64,000 nucleotides of DNA from JACCTU01 sp963737405 (GTDB lineage: Bacteria > Actinomycetota > Thermoleophilia > Gaiellales > Gaiellaceae), in NCBI GenBank assembly GCA_963737405.1, contig CAVTSL010000013.1, positions 81,640 to 145,639 of the forward strand, in the 5' to 3' direction. The notes beneath the pieces are model-generated. The model worked only from the letters and a program-made list of their open reading frames with translations, was not told the DNA's origin and did not search any database. This document shows positions 1 to 8,449 of this stretch, piece by piece. Each line of letters begins with the position of its first letter. The stretch's first letter is position 1. The translations under genes were made by a program, and so were the position numbers.

Positions 1-2
1 TC

Positions 3-230
3 GAGCTCGGCGCCGGCCGCGCCCGGAAGGACGACGCGATCGACCACGCGGTCGGTGTCGTCTGCCTGCGCAAGCGCGGCGACAGGATCGAGCGCGGCGA
101 GCCGCTCGCGGAGATCCACGCACGCACCGACGAGGCGGCGGACGCCGCGGCCGACCGCGTGCTCGCGGCCTACGAGCTCGGCGAGAGCCCGCCCGAGGAG
201 CGCCCGATCGTGCTCGACCTCGTGGTCTGA
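3..230 (+). CDS. Pyrimidine-nucleoside (thymidine) phosphorylase, C-terminal fragment
   Basis: Only the last 75 residues are inside the window; the gene begins to the left. The fragment reads ELGAGRARKDDAIDHAVGVV, then a KRGDRIERGEPLAEIHA stretch, which is the typical C-terminal domain of thymidine/pyrimidine-nucleoside phosphorylases (LGAGR..K.D.ID..VG, followed by G..V..G..LA.IHA). The family cleaves thymidine or uridine with phosphate to give the free base and (deoxy)ribose-1-phosphate in nucleoside salvage. It ends with TGA 24 bases before mutM. Substrate preference cannot be told from this part. Confidence 0.85.
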   Translation, partial: ELGAGRARKDDAIDHAVGVVCLRKRGDRIERGEPLAEIHARTDEAADAAADRVLAAYELGESPPEERPIVLDLVV

Positions 231-241
231 TCGGCCCCGGC

Positions 242-247
242 TAGCCT
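242..247 (+). promoter_or_regulatory. -10 box TAGCCT of mutM (leaderless)
   Basis: TAGCCT is followed by exactly 6 bases and then the GTG start of mutM, so transcription would begin at or next to the start codon. The same layout recurs through the window. No -35 was identified. Confidence 0.5.
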
Positions 248-253
248 GGCCAC

Positions 254-1097
254 GTGCCCGAGCTGCCCGAGGTCGAGACCGTTCGGACGAGCCTCGAGCC
301 CGTGCTCGTCGGGCGGACGTTCGAGCAGGTCGCGATCGACGACCCACGGCTGACCCGGCCGTTCGACCCGCAGGTGGTCGCGCGAGAGCTCGAAGGCGAG
401 CGCGTCGCCTCGGTCGAGCGTCGCGGCAAGTATCTGGTTGTTCGGTTCGAGAGCGGGCGTGTGCTCCTGGTTCACCTCCGGATGACGGGGAGCTTCCGGC
501 ACGTGCCTGCGGGAGCCCCGGCAGACGGCCCGCACACGCGTGCTGTTGTCAGGCTAGACGACGGATCGGACGTCGCGTACCGCGACGTCCGGCGCTTCGG
601 CACGTGGCTCCTCGTCGAACCGTCCGAGCTGGACAGCTACCTCGCCGCGCGGCTCGGCGCAGGAGCCGCTCGCGCGCGGCTTCGGCCCGGCAACGCTCGC
701 CGCCCGGCTCGCGAACCGCCGCGCCCCGCTGAAGGCGGCGCTCCTCGACCAGCGGACGCTCGCAGGCCTCGGCAACATCTACGTCGACGAGGCGCTCTGG
801 CGCGCGCGGCTCCACCCGCTGCGACCGGCGAACAGCCTCGACCGCGACGAGCTCCGCGCGCTCCACCGCGGCATCCGCTCGGCCCTCGAGATGGGAATCG
901 CGCGCCAGGGCGCGACCCTCCGCGACTACGCACAGCCCGACGGGAGGAGCGGGTCGATGCAGCACGAGTTCAAGGTCTACGGCCGCGAGGGCGAGCCCTG
1001 CGACCGCTGCGGCACGCCGATCGAGAAGACGCGGGCCGGCGGTCGCGGCACGTGGTACTGCCCCGCCTGCCAGCAGCGGCGCGAGCAGCCGACCTAG
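254..1097 (+). CDS. mutM: Formamidopyrimidine-DNA glycosylase (Fpg/MutM), one frameshift
   Basis: Base-excision repair glycosylase/AP lyase for oxidised purines. The N-terminus MPELPEVET carries the catalytic Pro2 and Glu3 (start is GTG, with a -10 box 6 bases upstream). The C-terminus has the zinc finger CDRCGTPIEKTRAGG..WYCPACQ. The reading frame breaks near base 658: codons up to YLAARLG are in one frame, and QEPLARGFGPATLAARL through the stop at 1097 are in the next. With one base corrected the protein is about 280 residues, the family norm, and the helix-two-turn-helix segment AGLGNIYVDEALW is intact. This is probably a sequence error rather than a dead gene. Confidence 0.9.
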
Positions 1098-1354
1098 GCC
1101 GCGCGCTCGAGCAGCCTGTTCAGCCGCCCGTCGCGATCGAGGCGCCAGAGCTCGGTGTACCCGCCGATCGGCTCGCCGTCGACGAGGATCTGCGGCACCG
1201 TCCAACCACCCGTCCGGTCCAGGAGCTTCTGGCGGAACCCGACCTCGTCGTCGAGGGCGATCTCCTCGTAGCCGAGCCCGCGAGAGTCGAGCAGCGCCTT
1301 CGCGCGCACGCAGAACCCGCACCAGCGCGTCGTGTAGATCTGGATCCTCTGCAT
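1094..1354 (-). CDS. Glutaredoxin-like protein (CGFC active site)
   Basis: An 86-residue thioredoxin-fold protein. The motif TTRWCGFCVRAKALLDSRG sits at residues 8-26, with the redox pair C12-x-x-C15; TVPQILVDGEPIGGYTEL supplies the cis-Pro loop and glutathione-site region of glutaredoxins. It probably reduces disulfides or acts as a mycoredoxin-type protein in the cytoplasm. The CGFC pair is unusual beside the CPYC/CPFC of classic glutaredoxins. Its 3' end overlaps the mutM stop by four bases, tail to tail. The start ATG has no strong ribosome-binding site. Confidence 0.85.
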   Translation of the reverse strand: MQRIQIYTTRWCGFCVRAKALLDSRGLGYEEIALDDEVGFRQKLLDRTGGWTVPQILVDGEPIGGYTELWRLDRDGRLNRLLERAA

Positions 1355-1400
1355 CGGGGGTGCAACGGAGAAGTGCCCCGAAAGGTTCCGGCCTCGCTTC

Positions 1401-1406
1401 TAGACT
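1401..1406 (+). promoter_or_regulatory. -10 box TAGACT of recO (leaderless)
   Basis: TAGACT, then 6 bases, then the GTG start of recO. The arrangement matches the mutM promoter and supports the GTG at 1413. Confidence 0.5.
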
Positions 1407-1412
1407 GGGTTC

Positions 1413-2159
1413 GTGGCAGGAAGGACGTACCGGACAGAGGCCGTCGTGCTCCGCTCGATCCGGCTCGGCGAGGCCGATCGCGTGCTGCACCTCTACACCC
1501 TCGAGCGGGGTCGGATCGGCGCGGTCGCGAAGGGGATCCGCCGGACGAAGTCGCGCTTCGGCGCCCGGCTCGAGCCGCTGTCGCACGCCGAGCTGATGCT
1601 GCACCAGGGCGCGGGTGAGCTCCAGACGGTGACGGGCGTCGAGCTGATCCGGCCGCACCACGCGACCCGCGAGGACGGCTACCGGCTGTCCGTCGGCCTC
1701 GTCGGCGCCGAGGCGATGCTGCGCCTCTTCGGCGAGCCGGAGGCGAACCCGCGGGCCTTCGAGGCCGTGACGAAGTTCCTCGACCTGCTCGACGAGCTGC
1801 CGACGCGCGCACCGGCGCGCCCGGCGCTCGACCCGCTCGCGCTCTCGTTCCAGCTCAAGCTGCTCTGGCTCTCGGGCTACCTGCCGCACCTGACGAGCTG
1901 CGCGAACTGCGGGGGTGTCGAGGAGCTCGTCGGCTACTCACCGCGCGCAGGCGGCGCGGTCTGCCGAACGTGCGGCGAGGGCTCGATCGCGCTCTCGCCG
2001 GCCGGGCGGGCGGGGATCGAGCGGCTGCTGAGCACGCCGCTCGCGGACGCCGGCGACGCGGGCCTGACCGAGCGGGCGACGCGCGAGGCGCTCGCCGTGA
2101 TCACGGCGTCGTACGAGTTCCACGGCGGCTTCCGGCTGCGGACCCTTCGCAGCGCGTAG
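1413..2159 (+). CDS. recO: DNA repair protein RecO
   Basis: A 248-residue RecO, the mediator that helps load RecA on SSB-coated gaps with RecR. The N-terminal OB-fold region reads MAGRTYRTEAVVLRSIRLGEADRVLHLYT and KGIRRTKSRFGARLEPL, both typical. A four-Cys zinc site (CANCGG at about 162 and CRTCGEG at about 184) lies in the helical C-terminal domain. Length fits the family. It stands alone here, facing away from the glutaredoxin gene. Confidence 0.93.
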   Translation: MAGRTYRTEAVVLRSIRLGEADRVLHLYTLERGRIGAVAKGIRRTKSRFGARLEPLSHAELMLHQGAGELQTVTGVELIRPHHATREDGYRLSVGLVGAEAMLRLFGEPEANPRAFEAVTKFLDLLDELPTRAPARPALDPLALSFQLKLLWLSGYLPHLTSCANCGGVEELVGYSPRAGGAVCRTCGEGSIALSPAGRAGIERLLSTPLADAGDAGLTERATREALAVITASYEFHGGFRLRTLRSA

Positions 2160-2165
2160 GCCCGA

Positions 2166-2720
2166 CTAGGCCCAGGGAAGGCGGTCCCAGTAGGAGGGCC
2201 GCTCTCGCCGTGACGGCTCGAACCCGACGTACGCCTGGTCCGGGTCGGGCGTCTCCTCCTTCGCGCTCGCGCCGTAGCGCGCCGCGAGCTCCGACACCGG
2301 GTAGAGCACCTTCCACGGCTCCGACCGCCCGCCGGCCATCAGGATCACGCACGGCCCGTCGCCGGCGCCGACGAAGATGTGCTCCGTGCCGGCGGGAGAG
2401 TGGAAGAAGTCCCACGGCAGGAGGATGCGCTCCTCACCCTCGACGAGCAGCCGGCACTCACCGGACAGCACGAGAAACGCCTCCTGCTGATTCTCCTGGT
2501 GGTACAGGCCGTTCGGCTCGCCCGGCTCGAGGACGTGGAGCCTGATGCCGAACTGCGGGAACTCGACCATCGGGCTCTCGAAGCTGCACTCCGCCCCGGA
2601 CGGCCGCTTCTCGCCGTTCTCGGACGTCAACCACGTGGCGTCCCGCACGTTGAGGACGAACCATCCGTCGCTCGTCGGTGAGAGGCCTGAGCCGGAGTCC
2701 TCGAGCTTCGCCTCGGGCAC
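2166..2720 (-). CDS. Cupin-domain protein
   Basis: A 184-residue single-domain cupin. The metal-site motif appears as LEPGEPNGLYHQENQQEAFLVLSGE (about residues 64-88), followed by the second cupin motif around LLPWDFFHSPAGTEHIFVGAGDGP. Candidate metal ligands are the His/Glu of YHQENQQE and the later H. No substrate can be assigned. The GTG start is preceded by TAGACT and 6 bases. The C-terminal 50 residues (RSEPWKVLYPVSELAARYG) go beyond the cupin barrel and are seen in stand-alone actinobacterial cupins. Confidence 0.8.
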   Translation of the reverse strand: MPEAKLEDSGSGLSPTSDGWFVLNVRDATWLTSENGEKRPSGAECSFESPMVEFPQFGIRLHVLEPGEPNGLYHQENQQEAFLVLSGECRLLVEGEERILLPWDFFHSPAGTEHIFVGAGDGPCVILMAGGRSEPWKVLYPVSELAARYGASAKEETPDPDQAYVGFEPSRRERPSYWDRLPWA

Positions 2721-2726
2721 GCCGCG

Positions 2727-2732
2727 AGTCTA
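2727..2732 (-). promoter_or_regulatory. -10 box TAGACT of the cupin gene (leaderless)
   Basis: On the minus strand TAGACT is followed by CGCGGC and the GTG start at 2720, a 6-base gap as at mutM and recO. Confidence 0.45.
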
Positions 2733-2736
2733 CAAA

Positions 2737-3762
2737 TCAGGCCAATCGCTCGGCGAGGTACCGCAGCGCGATCGGGTAGCGCCACACGATCCCGCCGTGC
2801 CTGCCCTCGAAGAGCTCGAAGAAGACGTCGTCCACGCCGGCTCGCTCGAGCTCGCGGCGAAACGCCTCGGCGCCGAGGTCGAGGAAGTACTCGTCGCTCT
2901 TGCCCGCGTCGATGTAGATCGCGCGCATGCCGCGCAGCGCGTCCGCGTGTGCCTCGACCATCCGCACGGGGTCCCAGCGAAGCCACCGCTCCCAGACCTC
3001 GGGGATCAGCTTGCCCGTGTCGTCGAGCGGGAGGCGCACCGTGCCGTCGTCGTCCGCCGAGTACGCAGCCGCCATGCCCCACGTGTTGACGAGCACGAAG
3101 TCGCCGGACTTCGTGACGAGCGGCCGCGCGAGGAAGTCGTTCCAGAACTTCTCGTAGTCGCCGTCGTACTTGTCGCGAAGGAGCCGTGCCGTCTCGGGGA
3201 AGTCCTTCGCGTAGCACGCCTCGAAGAGCGCGTCGCCCGCGTGCGTCGCGAACCCGCCGAAGAGATCGGGCCGGAGCATCGGCGTCACCATCGCGCCGTA
3301 GCCGCCCGACGACTTGCCCTGGATCCCGCGATGGGCCGCCTCGGCCATCGTGCGGTAGCGCTCGTCGACGAACGGCACGAGCTCGTCGCAGAGATAGGTG
3401 TGGTAGTTCCCGATCGCGGGGGAGTCGAGGAACTGCGACCCGCCGAGCTTCGTCCAGGCGTCGACCCACACGACGATCGCCGGCGGGACGTCGCCGGACG
3501 CGAAGACGTCGTCGGCGAGCTCGGGGAACGTCTTCGCGCCGAACGCGGAGCGGTTCCTCCACATGTCGAGCTGGCCGGTGTAGCCCTGGATGACGTAGAT
3601 CGACGGGTAGCGCCGGTCGGGCTCGTCGTCGTAGCCGGGCGGGACGTAGACCCAGAGCGGCCGCTCGTGCGGGTCGCCGAGCGGGTTGCCGCGAAGCGCC
3701 TCGCTCGTGACGACGTGCTCGTCGAAGCGGCCGGCCTGCGTGTAGCTCCAGGGCGCGGTCAC
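2737..3762 (-). CDS. Esterase-D / enterochelin-esterase-like alpha/beta hydrolase
   Basis: About 341 residues. The segment RPLWVYVPPGYDDEPDRRYP, then YVIQGYTGQ, is typical of the putative esterase family (COG0627/COG2382). The nucleophile elbow is QGKSSGGYGAM (G-x-S-x-G), and late Asp (YIDAGKSDEYF) and His (FEGRHGGIVW) candidates complete a triad. No signal peptide is seen, so it is probably cytosolic. The GTG start overlaps the glyQS stop (GTGA), so the two genes look translationally coupled. Pairing an esterase with a tRNA synthetase has no obvious functional reason; the link may be transcriptional only. Substrate unknown. Confidence 0.8.
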   Translation of the reverse strand: MTAPWSYTQAGRFDEHVVTSEALRGNPLGDPHERPLWVYVPPGYDDEPDRRYPSIYVIQGYTGQLDMWRNRSAFGAKTFPELADDVFASGDVPPAIVVWVDAWTKLGGSQFLDSPAIGNYHTYLCDELVPFVDERYRTMAEAAHRGIQGKSSGGYGAMVTPMLRPDLFGGFATHAGDALFEACYAKDFPETARLLRDKYDGDYEKFWNDFLARPLVTKSGDFVLVNTWGMAAAYSADDDGTVRLPLDDTGKLIPEVWERWLRWDPVRMVEAHADALRGMRAIYIDAGKSDEYFLDLGAEAFRRELERAGVDDVFFELFEGRHGGIVWRYPIALRYLAERLA

Positions 3763-5117
3763 GACTTCGGCGTCTTCCAGGCCTGTCGCAGCGCGTCGGC
3801 GACCCAGGCGCGGACGCCGGAGATCGGCAGCCGCTCCTGCGCGAGCGAGTCGCGGTCGCGGACCGTCACGGTCTCGTCCTCGAGCGTCTGGTCGTCGATC
3901 GTGAACGCCCACGGCGTCCCGATCTCGTCCTGGCGTCGGTAGCGCCGGCCGATCGCGCCGCTGTCGTCGTACTCGGCCTGCACCTCGACGCGCAGGTCGT
4001 CGAAGAGCGCGCGTGCCTTCGACACCATCTCCTCGCGCTTGCCGATGAGCGGGAGCACCGCGGCCTTGACCGGGGCGAGCGCGGGGTGGAGGCGGAGCAC
4101 GGTCCGCTCGCCGTCGCCGACGAGCTCCTCGTCGTACGCGTCGATCATGAAGGTGAGCATCGCGCGGTTGAGCCCGAGTGCCGGCTCGACCACGTGCGGC
4201 ACGAACCGCTCGCCCGTGCCGGGGTCGACCCACTCGAGCTTCGTGCCCGAGTGCTCGGTGTGCTGCCGCAGGTCGAAGTCGCCGCGGTTCGCGACACCCT
4301 CGAGCTCCGACCAGCCGATCGGAAACAGGTACTCGATGTCGCTCGTCGCGCTCGAGTAGTGCGAGAGCTCCTCGGCGTCGTGCGGGCGGATCCGGAGGTG
4401 GCTCTCACGAACGCCGTAGCGCCGGTGCCAGTCGTAGCGCTCCTGCACCCAGTAGCGGTACCACTCGTCCGCCGAGTCGGGCGGGACGAAGAACTCCATC
4501 TCCATCTGCTCGAACTCGAGCGTGCGGAAGATGAAGTTGCCGGGCGTGATCTCGTTGCGGAACGACTTGCCGACCTGCGCGATGCCGAACGGCGGCTTGC
4601 GTCGCGCGAGCTGCGCGACGTTCTTGAAGTTGACGAAGATCCCCTGCGCCGTCTCCGGGCGCAGGAAGACGTCCGTGCCCGTCTCCTCGACCGCGCCGAC
4701 GCGCGTCTTGAACATCAGGTTGAACTGGCGCGCCTCGGTGAGGTCGCAGTCGGGAGTCTCGCCCGGGCGCTTGCTCGGCTTCTTGCCGCACTGCGCCTCG
4801 TCGAGGTGGTCGGCGCGGAACCGCAGCTTGCAGGTCCGGCAGTCGACGAGCGGGTCGGTGAAGCCCTGCACGTGGCCGGACGCCTCCCACACGCGCGGGT
4901 GAAGGATGATCGACGAGTCGAGCGCGACGATGTCCTCGCGCTCGCGGATCATCGACTCGAGCCAGCGCGCGCGGACGTTCTCCTTCAGAAGGACGCCGTA
5001 GTGCCCGTAGTCGTACGCGGAGCCGAGGCCGCCGTAGATCTCCGACGACGGAAACACGAAGCCGCGGCGCCGCGCGAGCGACACGATCTTCTCCATCGTC
5101 ACCACGTCGGTTGCCAC
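3759..5117 (-). CDS. glyQS: Glycyl-tRNA synthetase, alpha2 type
   Basis: A 452-residue class II synthetase of the single-chain type. It opens with MEKIVSLARRRGFVFPSSEIYGG (the eukaryote/actinobacterial GlyRS start), has motif 2 around GKSFRNEITPGNFIFRTLEFEQMEMEFF, and motif 3 near VVEPALGLNRAMLTFMIDAY. A Cys cluster CRTCKLRFRADH/QCGKK around residues 93-110 is typical. The C-terminal anticodon domain follows LHPALAPVKAAVLPL. I chose GTG at 5117; an ATG (MEKIV) lies seven codons on and is also possible. The esterase gene follows in a 4-base overlap. Confidence 0.95.
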   Translation of the reverse strand: MATDVVTMEKIVSLARRRGFVFPSSEIYGGLGSAYDYGHYGVLLKENVRARWLESMIREREDIVALDSSIILHPRVWEASGHVQGFTDPLVDCRTCKLRFRADHLDEAQCGKKPSKRPGETPDCDLTEARQFNLMFKTRVGAVEETGTDVFLRPETAQGIFVNFKNVAQLARRKPPFGIAQVGKSFRNEITPGNFIFRTLEFEQMEMEFFVPPDSADEWYRYWVQERYDWHRRYGVRESHLRIRPHDAEELSHYSSATSDIEYLFPIGWSELEGVANRGDFDLRQHTEHSGTKLEWVDPGTGERFVPHVVEPALGLNRAMLTFMIDAYDEELVGDGERTVLRLHPALAPVKAAVLPLIGKREEMVSKARALFDDLRVEVQAEYDDSGAIGRRYRRQDEIGTPWAFTIDDQTLEDETVTVRDRDSLAQERLPISGVRAWVADALRQAWKTPKS

Positions 5118-5137
5118 GAGCAGGAGAGCTTAAATGG

Positions 5138-5170
5138 ATCGGGGGCGACTCCGTAGGAGCCGCCCCCGAT
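5138..5170 (-). terminator. Strong hairpin between the sensor-kinase gene and glyQS
   Basis: A 15-base stem with one mismatch: ATCGGGGGCGACTCC pairs with GGAGCCGCCCCCGAT across a 3-base loop. On the minus strand it lies after the kinase stop (5243) and is followed by CCATTTAAG, a weak T tract. It ends only 20 bases before the glyQS start, so it could be the upstream terminator or a leader structure affecting glyQS. A 5-4-5 palindrome GACTC-CACA-GAGTC lies at 5195-5208. Confidence 0.5.
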
Positions 5171-5242
5171 TCTTGCGACGAGGAGGAGTGGTGAGACTCC
5201 ACAGAGTCAAGCGCGCGAACCTGAGAACTGCGTGAGGACGGA

Positions 5243-6561
5243 TTACGAGGCCGGTGAGAGCTTGACGAGGAAGCGGGCGCCGCCGTCCGAGGCGTTTTCC
5301 GCGCTCACCGAGCCGCCGTGCTCCTCCACGACCTGCCGCACGATCGCGAGGCCGAGCCCCGAGCCGGGCACGCCGCGCGCCGACGGCGCGCGGTAGAAGC
5401 GGTCGAAGACGCGTGGGAGGTCGTCCGCGTCGATCCCGGGCCCGTGGTCGCGGACGCGGAGCTCGCCGCCGCGCAGGTCGACCTCGACCGTCCCGTCGCG
5501 GCGGGCTCCACTTCGCGGCGTTGTCGAGCAGGTTCGCGACCGCGCGCTCGAGGCGGCTCGACACGCCGTTCACCGTCGTCGGCTCGAGGCGCGCGTCGAA
5601 GCGAACGCCGTTCGCGCTCTTGCGCGTCCGCTCGAGCGCCGTCTCGACCACCTCGTCGAACTGCAGCGGCTCCGGGGTCACGTGCTCGGTGCGCGAGAGG
5701 TCGAGCAGGTCGGCGAGGAGCTCGCTCAGCTCCTCCGCCTGCAAGCGGATCTCGGCGATCATCCGGGTCCGTTCCGCCTCGGGCAGGTCGTGCGCGCGCT
5801 GGAGGACCTCGACGTTCGTGCGGAGGCTCGTGAGCGGCGTGCGCAGCTCGTGCGACGCGTCGGCGACGAGCTGCGTCTGCGCGCGGAGCGACTCGTCGAG
5901 CGTCCCGAGCATCGAGTTGAAGCTGGCGGCGAGGCGGCCGAGCTCGTCGCGTCCGGGCGCGTTGATCCGCTCGCTCAGGTCGCGGGTCTTGGTGACGCGC
6001 TCCGCCGTCTCGGTGAGGCGCCGGACCGGCGCGACCGCCGTGCGCGCGATGAGGACGCCGAGGAACGCCGCGAGCGCGATCCCGCCGAGCGAGATCGCTA
6101 TCAGGTATCCGGCGAGCCGGTCGAGCGTCTGGTCGACCTCGTCGAGCGGGCGCGCGATCTGCACGGCGATTCCCGGCGCGTACTGCGTCGTGAGGATCCG
6201 CACGTGCGTCCCGCGGACGGTCGCGTCCTCGAAGAACGGGCCGCGCGTGCCGTCCGCGACGCGGCGTGCGCCGCGCGACGGGAGCGGGATCTTCGCGTCC
6301 GGCCGGCGGATGACGCTTCCGCCCGCGGTCACGAGCTGCGCGTAGCCGCCCGCGCCGCCGAGGAGCGGCGCGGTGAACTCGAACTCCGTCAGGGGCTGGC
6401 CCTCGGGAACCTGCACCGCGCGCGCCCGTGCGCGGAGCGCGTCGTCGATCGAGCCGAGCAGCTGCGAGCGGACGAGGGTGTACGACACGAGCGAAGCGAC
6501 CGCGATCGCCGCGGCGACCGCGGCGGCCGACGCGAGTCCGAGACGTGTGCGGAAAGGTCAC
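5243..6561 (-). CDS. MprB-like sensor histidine kinase, two frameshifts
   Basis: Membrane sensor kinase paired with the response regulator just upstream; the GTG start overlaps the regulator's TGA (GTGA). Order of parts: N-terminal TM helix (GLASAAAVAAAIAVASLVSY), an extracytoplasmic sensor of about 110 residues, a second TM (YLIAISLGGIALAAFLGVLI), HAMP, HisKA with VADASHELRTPLTSLRTNVE (phospho-His), then HATPase with N-box NLLDNAAKW. The frame slips near 6550 (an extra T; without it the start reads VTFRTRLGLAS) and near 5505, after AAKWSP. The shifted frame then gives DGTVEVDLRGGELRVRDHGP, GSGLGLAIV and the stop at 5243. Restored, the protein is complete, so sequence error is likely. Confidence 0.85.
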
Positions 6562-7229
6562 GGCTCGCGCAGAACGTAACCGACGCCGCGCACGGTGTGG
6601 ATCAGGCGCGGCTCGCTCTCCGCCTCGAGCTTCCGGCGGAGGTAGCTCACGTAGACCTCGAGCGCGTTCGAGCGCGGCCCGAAGTCGTAGTCCCAGACAC
6701 GGTCGAAGATCACGGAGCGCGTCAGGACCTGGCGCGGGTTGCGGAGAAACAGCTCGAGGAGGAGGAACTCCGTGCGCGTCAGGTCGATCCGGCGCTCGCC
6801 GCGGCGCACCTCGCGCGTGCCGGTGTCCATCGAGACGTCCGAGAAGCGGAGCGTTCCCTCGTCGTTGGCGCCGACGCGCCTGAGCAGCGCGCGCAGCCGC
6901 GCGTGCAGCTCTTCGAGCGCGAACGGCTTGACGAGGTAGTCGTCAGCTCCCGCGTCGAGCCCGGCGACGCGATCGCCGACCGCATCGCGCGCCGTGAGCA
7001 TCAGCACCGGTGTCTCGTCGTGGGCGGCGCGGAGCCGCCGGCACACCTCGAGCCCGTCCACGTTCGGCATCAGCACGTCGAGCACGACAGCGTCGGTCGA
7101 GTGCTGCGCGAGACGCTGCAGCGCCTCGGCGCCGTCCGAGGCCAGCTCGACGTCGTAGCCCTCGAGCCTGAGCGCACGCTCGAGCGCCGTGCGGACGGCG
7201 GGCTCGTCGTCGACCACGAGGACGCGCAT
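6558..7229 (-). CDS. OmpR/MprA-family response regulator
   Basis: 223 residues. The receiver domain has the acidic pocket VVDDE, phospho-acceptor Asp in VVLDVLMPNVDG, Thr in MLTARD and Lys in DDYLVKPF. The winged-helix effector domain ends with VYVSYLRRKLEAE and LIHTVRGVGYVLREP, the OmpR/PhoB signature. It is co-transcribed with the kinase (4-base overlap) and divergent from an HtrA protease gene, the same arrangement of partners as MprA-MprB with PepD in mycobacteria. That suggests envelope-stress signalling and autoregulation through repeats in the divergent region. Confidence 0.92.
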   Translation of the reverse strand: MRVLVVDDEPAVRTALERALRLEGYDVELASDGAEALQRLAQHSTDAVVLDVLMPNVDGLEVCRRLRAAHDETPVLMLTARDAVGDRVAGLDAGADDYLVKPFALEELHARLRALLRRVGANDEGTLRFSDVSMDTGTREVRRGERRIDLTRTEFLLLELFLRNPRQVLTRSVIFDRVWDYDFGPRSNALEVYVSYLRRKLEAESEPRLIHTVRGVGYVLREP

Positions 7230-7251
7230 GCACGAAGTGTTCCTATGGAAC

Positions 7252-7311
7252 CTGAGCGTGCGCTGAGAGGGGCTTAACGCGATCGCAACGACGCTCTCAG
7301 GGGCATCTCAG
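7252..7311. promoter_or_regulatory. Two pairs of 11-bp-phased CTCAG repeats (probable response-regulator sites)
   Basis: In the region between the divergent regulator and protease genes, CTGAG occurs at 7252-7256 and 7263-7267, and CTCAG at 7296-7300 and 7307-7311. Each pair is spaced 11 bp (one helical turn), and the two pairs face each other. OmpR-family regulators bind such phased direct repeats. One pair lies near each gene, which fits autoregulation plus control of the protease. Confidence 0.55.
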
Positions 7312-7355
7312 CACACAGCGGTTCGATGGAGGCCGACACTGAACCAGGAGGATCG

Positions 7356-8427
7356 ATGTTCCGAAAATTCCTCGTCTTCTTCCTCACGCTCACGGCGGCC
7401 GCCGCAATCGGCGCCGGGGTGGGCATCGGGGTCTGGGAGGCGACAGACGCAGATCAGGCCGCCGCTCCCGCGGCGCAGGCCTCGCCGACGGCGCCGGTCG
7501 CGTCGACGACCGGCAGGTCGGTCAACTCGATCTACGAGAGCGTGAAGAACGGCGTCGTGCAGGTGAGCACGCGCACGGCCGCGCAGCAGACGCCCTTCGG
7601 CCAGCAGGGCGGCGGCGGCGCGACCGGCAGCGGCTTCGTGATCGACACCGAGGGCCACATCATCACGAACCAGCACGTCGTCGACGGCGCGCAGAGCGTC
7701 ACCGTCACGTTCGCGAACGGCGACGAGCGTCGCGCGCGACGGTCGTCGGCTGCTGATGCGTCGGCCGACGTCGCGGTGCTCAAGCTGAACGACGTCCCGA
7801 GCGACCTGCACCCGCTCCACGCTCGGCTCGTCCGAGGCGATGAAGATCGGCGATCCGGTCGTCGCGATCGGCAGCCCGTTCGGGCTCCAGGGAACCGTCA
7901 CCACGGGCATCGTCAGCGCACTCAACCGCGAGCTGACCGCGCCGGACGGCTTCACGATCGACGGCGCGATCCAGACCGACGCCGCGATCAACCCCGGCAA
8001 CAGCGGCGGCCCGCTCCTCGACGGCAACGGCCGCGTGATCGGGATCAACTCGCAGATCGCGACGCAGTCCGGCGGCAACGAGGGCATCGGCTACGCGGTG
8101 CCGATCGAGTCCGCCCGGAAGGTCGCGGACGCGCTCATCGCCGGCAAGACGGTCGAGCGCCCGTTCCTCGGCGTCAGCCTCGCCGACGCCGACAACGGCG
8201 CGCGCATCGCGCAGGTCACGGCCGGCACCGCCGCCGCGAAGGCCGGGCTCAAGGCCGGCGACGTCGTCACGAAGGTCGGGCGACACCGAGGTGCACTCGG
8301 GCGACGACCTCCGCCGCGCAGTCGCGGACCAGCAGCCGGGCGACAAGCTCGAGCTCACCGTCAGCGCAACGGCGCGACGAAGACGGTCACCGTCACGCTC
8401 GGCACGCGTCCCTCGCAGAGCAACTAG
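7356..8427 (+). CDS. HtrA/PepD-like serine protease with PDZ domain, several frameshifts
   Basis: Membrane-anchored trypsin-like protease/chaperone. Starts at ATG 7356 with AGGAGG four bases ahead; an N-terminal TM helix (FLTLTAAAAIGAGVGIGVW) is followed by a Ala/Pro-rich linker. The catalytic triad is visible: His in ITNQHVVDGA, Asp in ADVAVLKL, Ser in NPGNSGGPLL. A C-terminal PDZ domain includes RPFLGVSLA and AGLKAGDVVTKVG. The frame slips near 7733/7752 (compensating), 7813, 8280 and 8366; restoring it gives PLTLGSSEAMKIGDPVVAIG and VGDTEVHSGDDLRRAV, as in the family. Divergent from the MprAB-like pair, so probably its regulon member. Confidence 0.88.
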
Positions 8428-8449
8428 GCCGCTCCGTCACAATGGCCGC

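Noticed and set aside
5118..5242. T-box riboswitch upstream of glyQS
   Set aside because: The conserved T-box sequence (AGGGTGGNACCGCG type) and specifier loop were not found; only a hairpin is present.
5413..7277. Plus-strand open frames of over 300 residues opposite the kinase and regulator genes
   Set aside because: Composition is typical of antisense frames in GC-rich DNA, and the minus-strand genes have complete family motifs.
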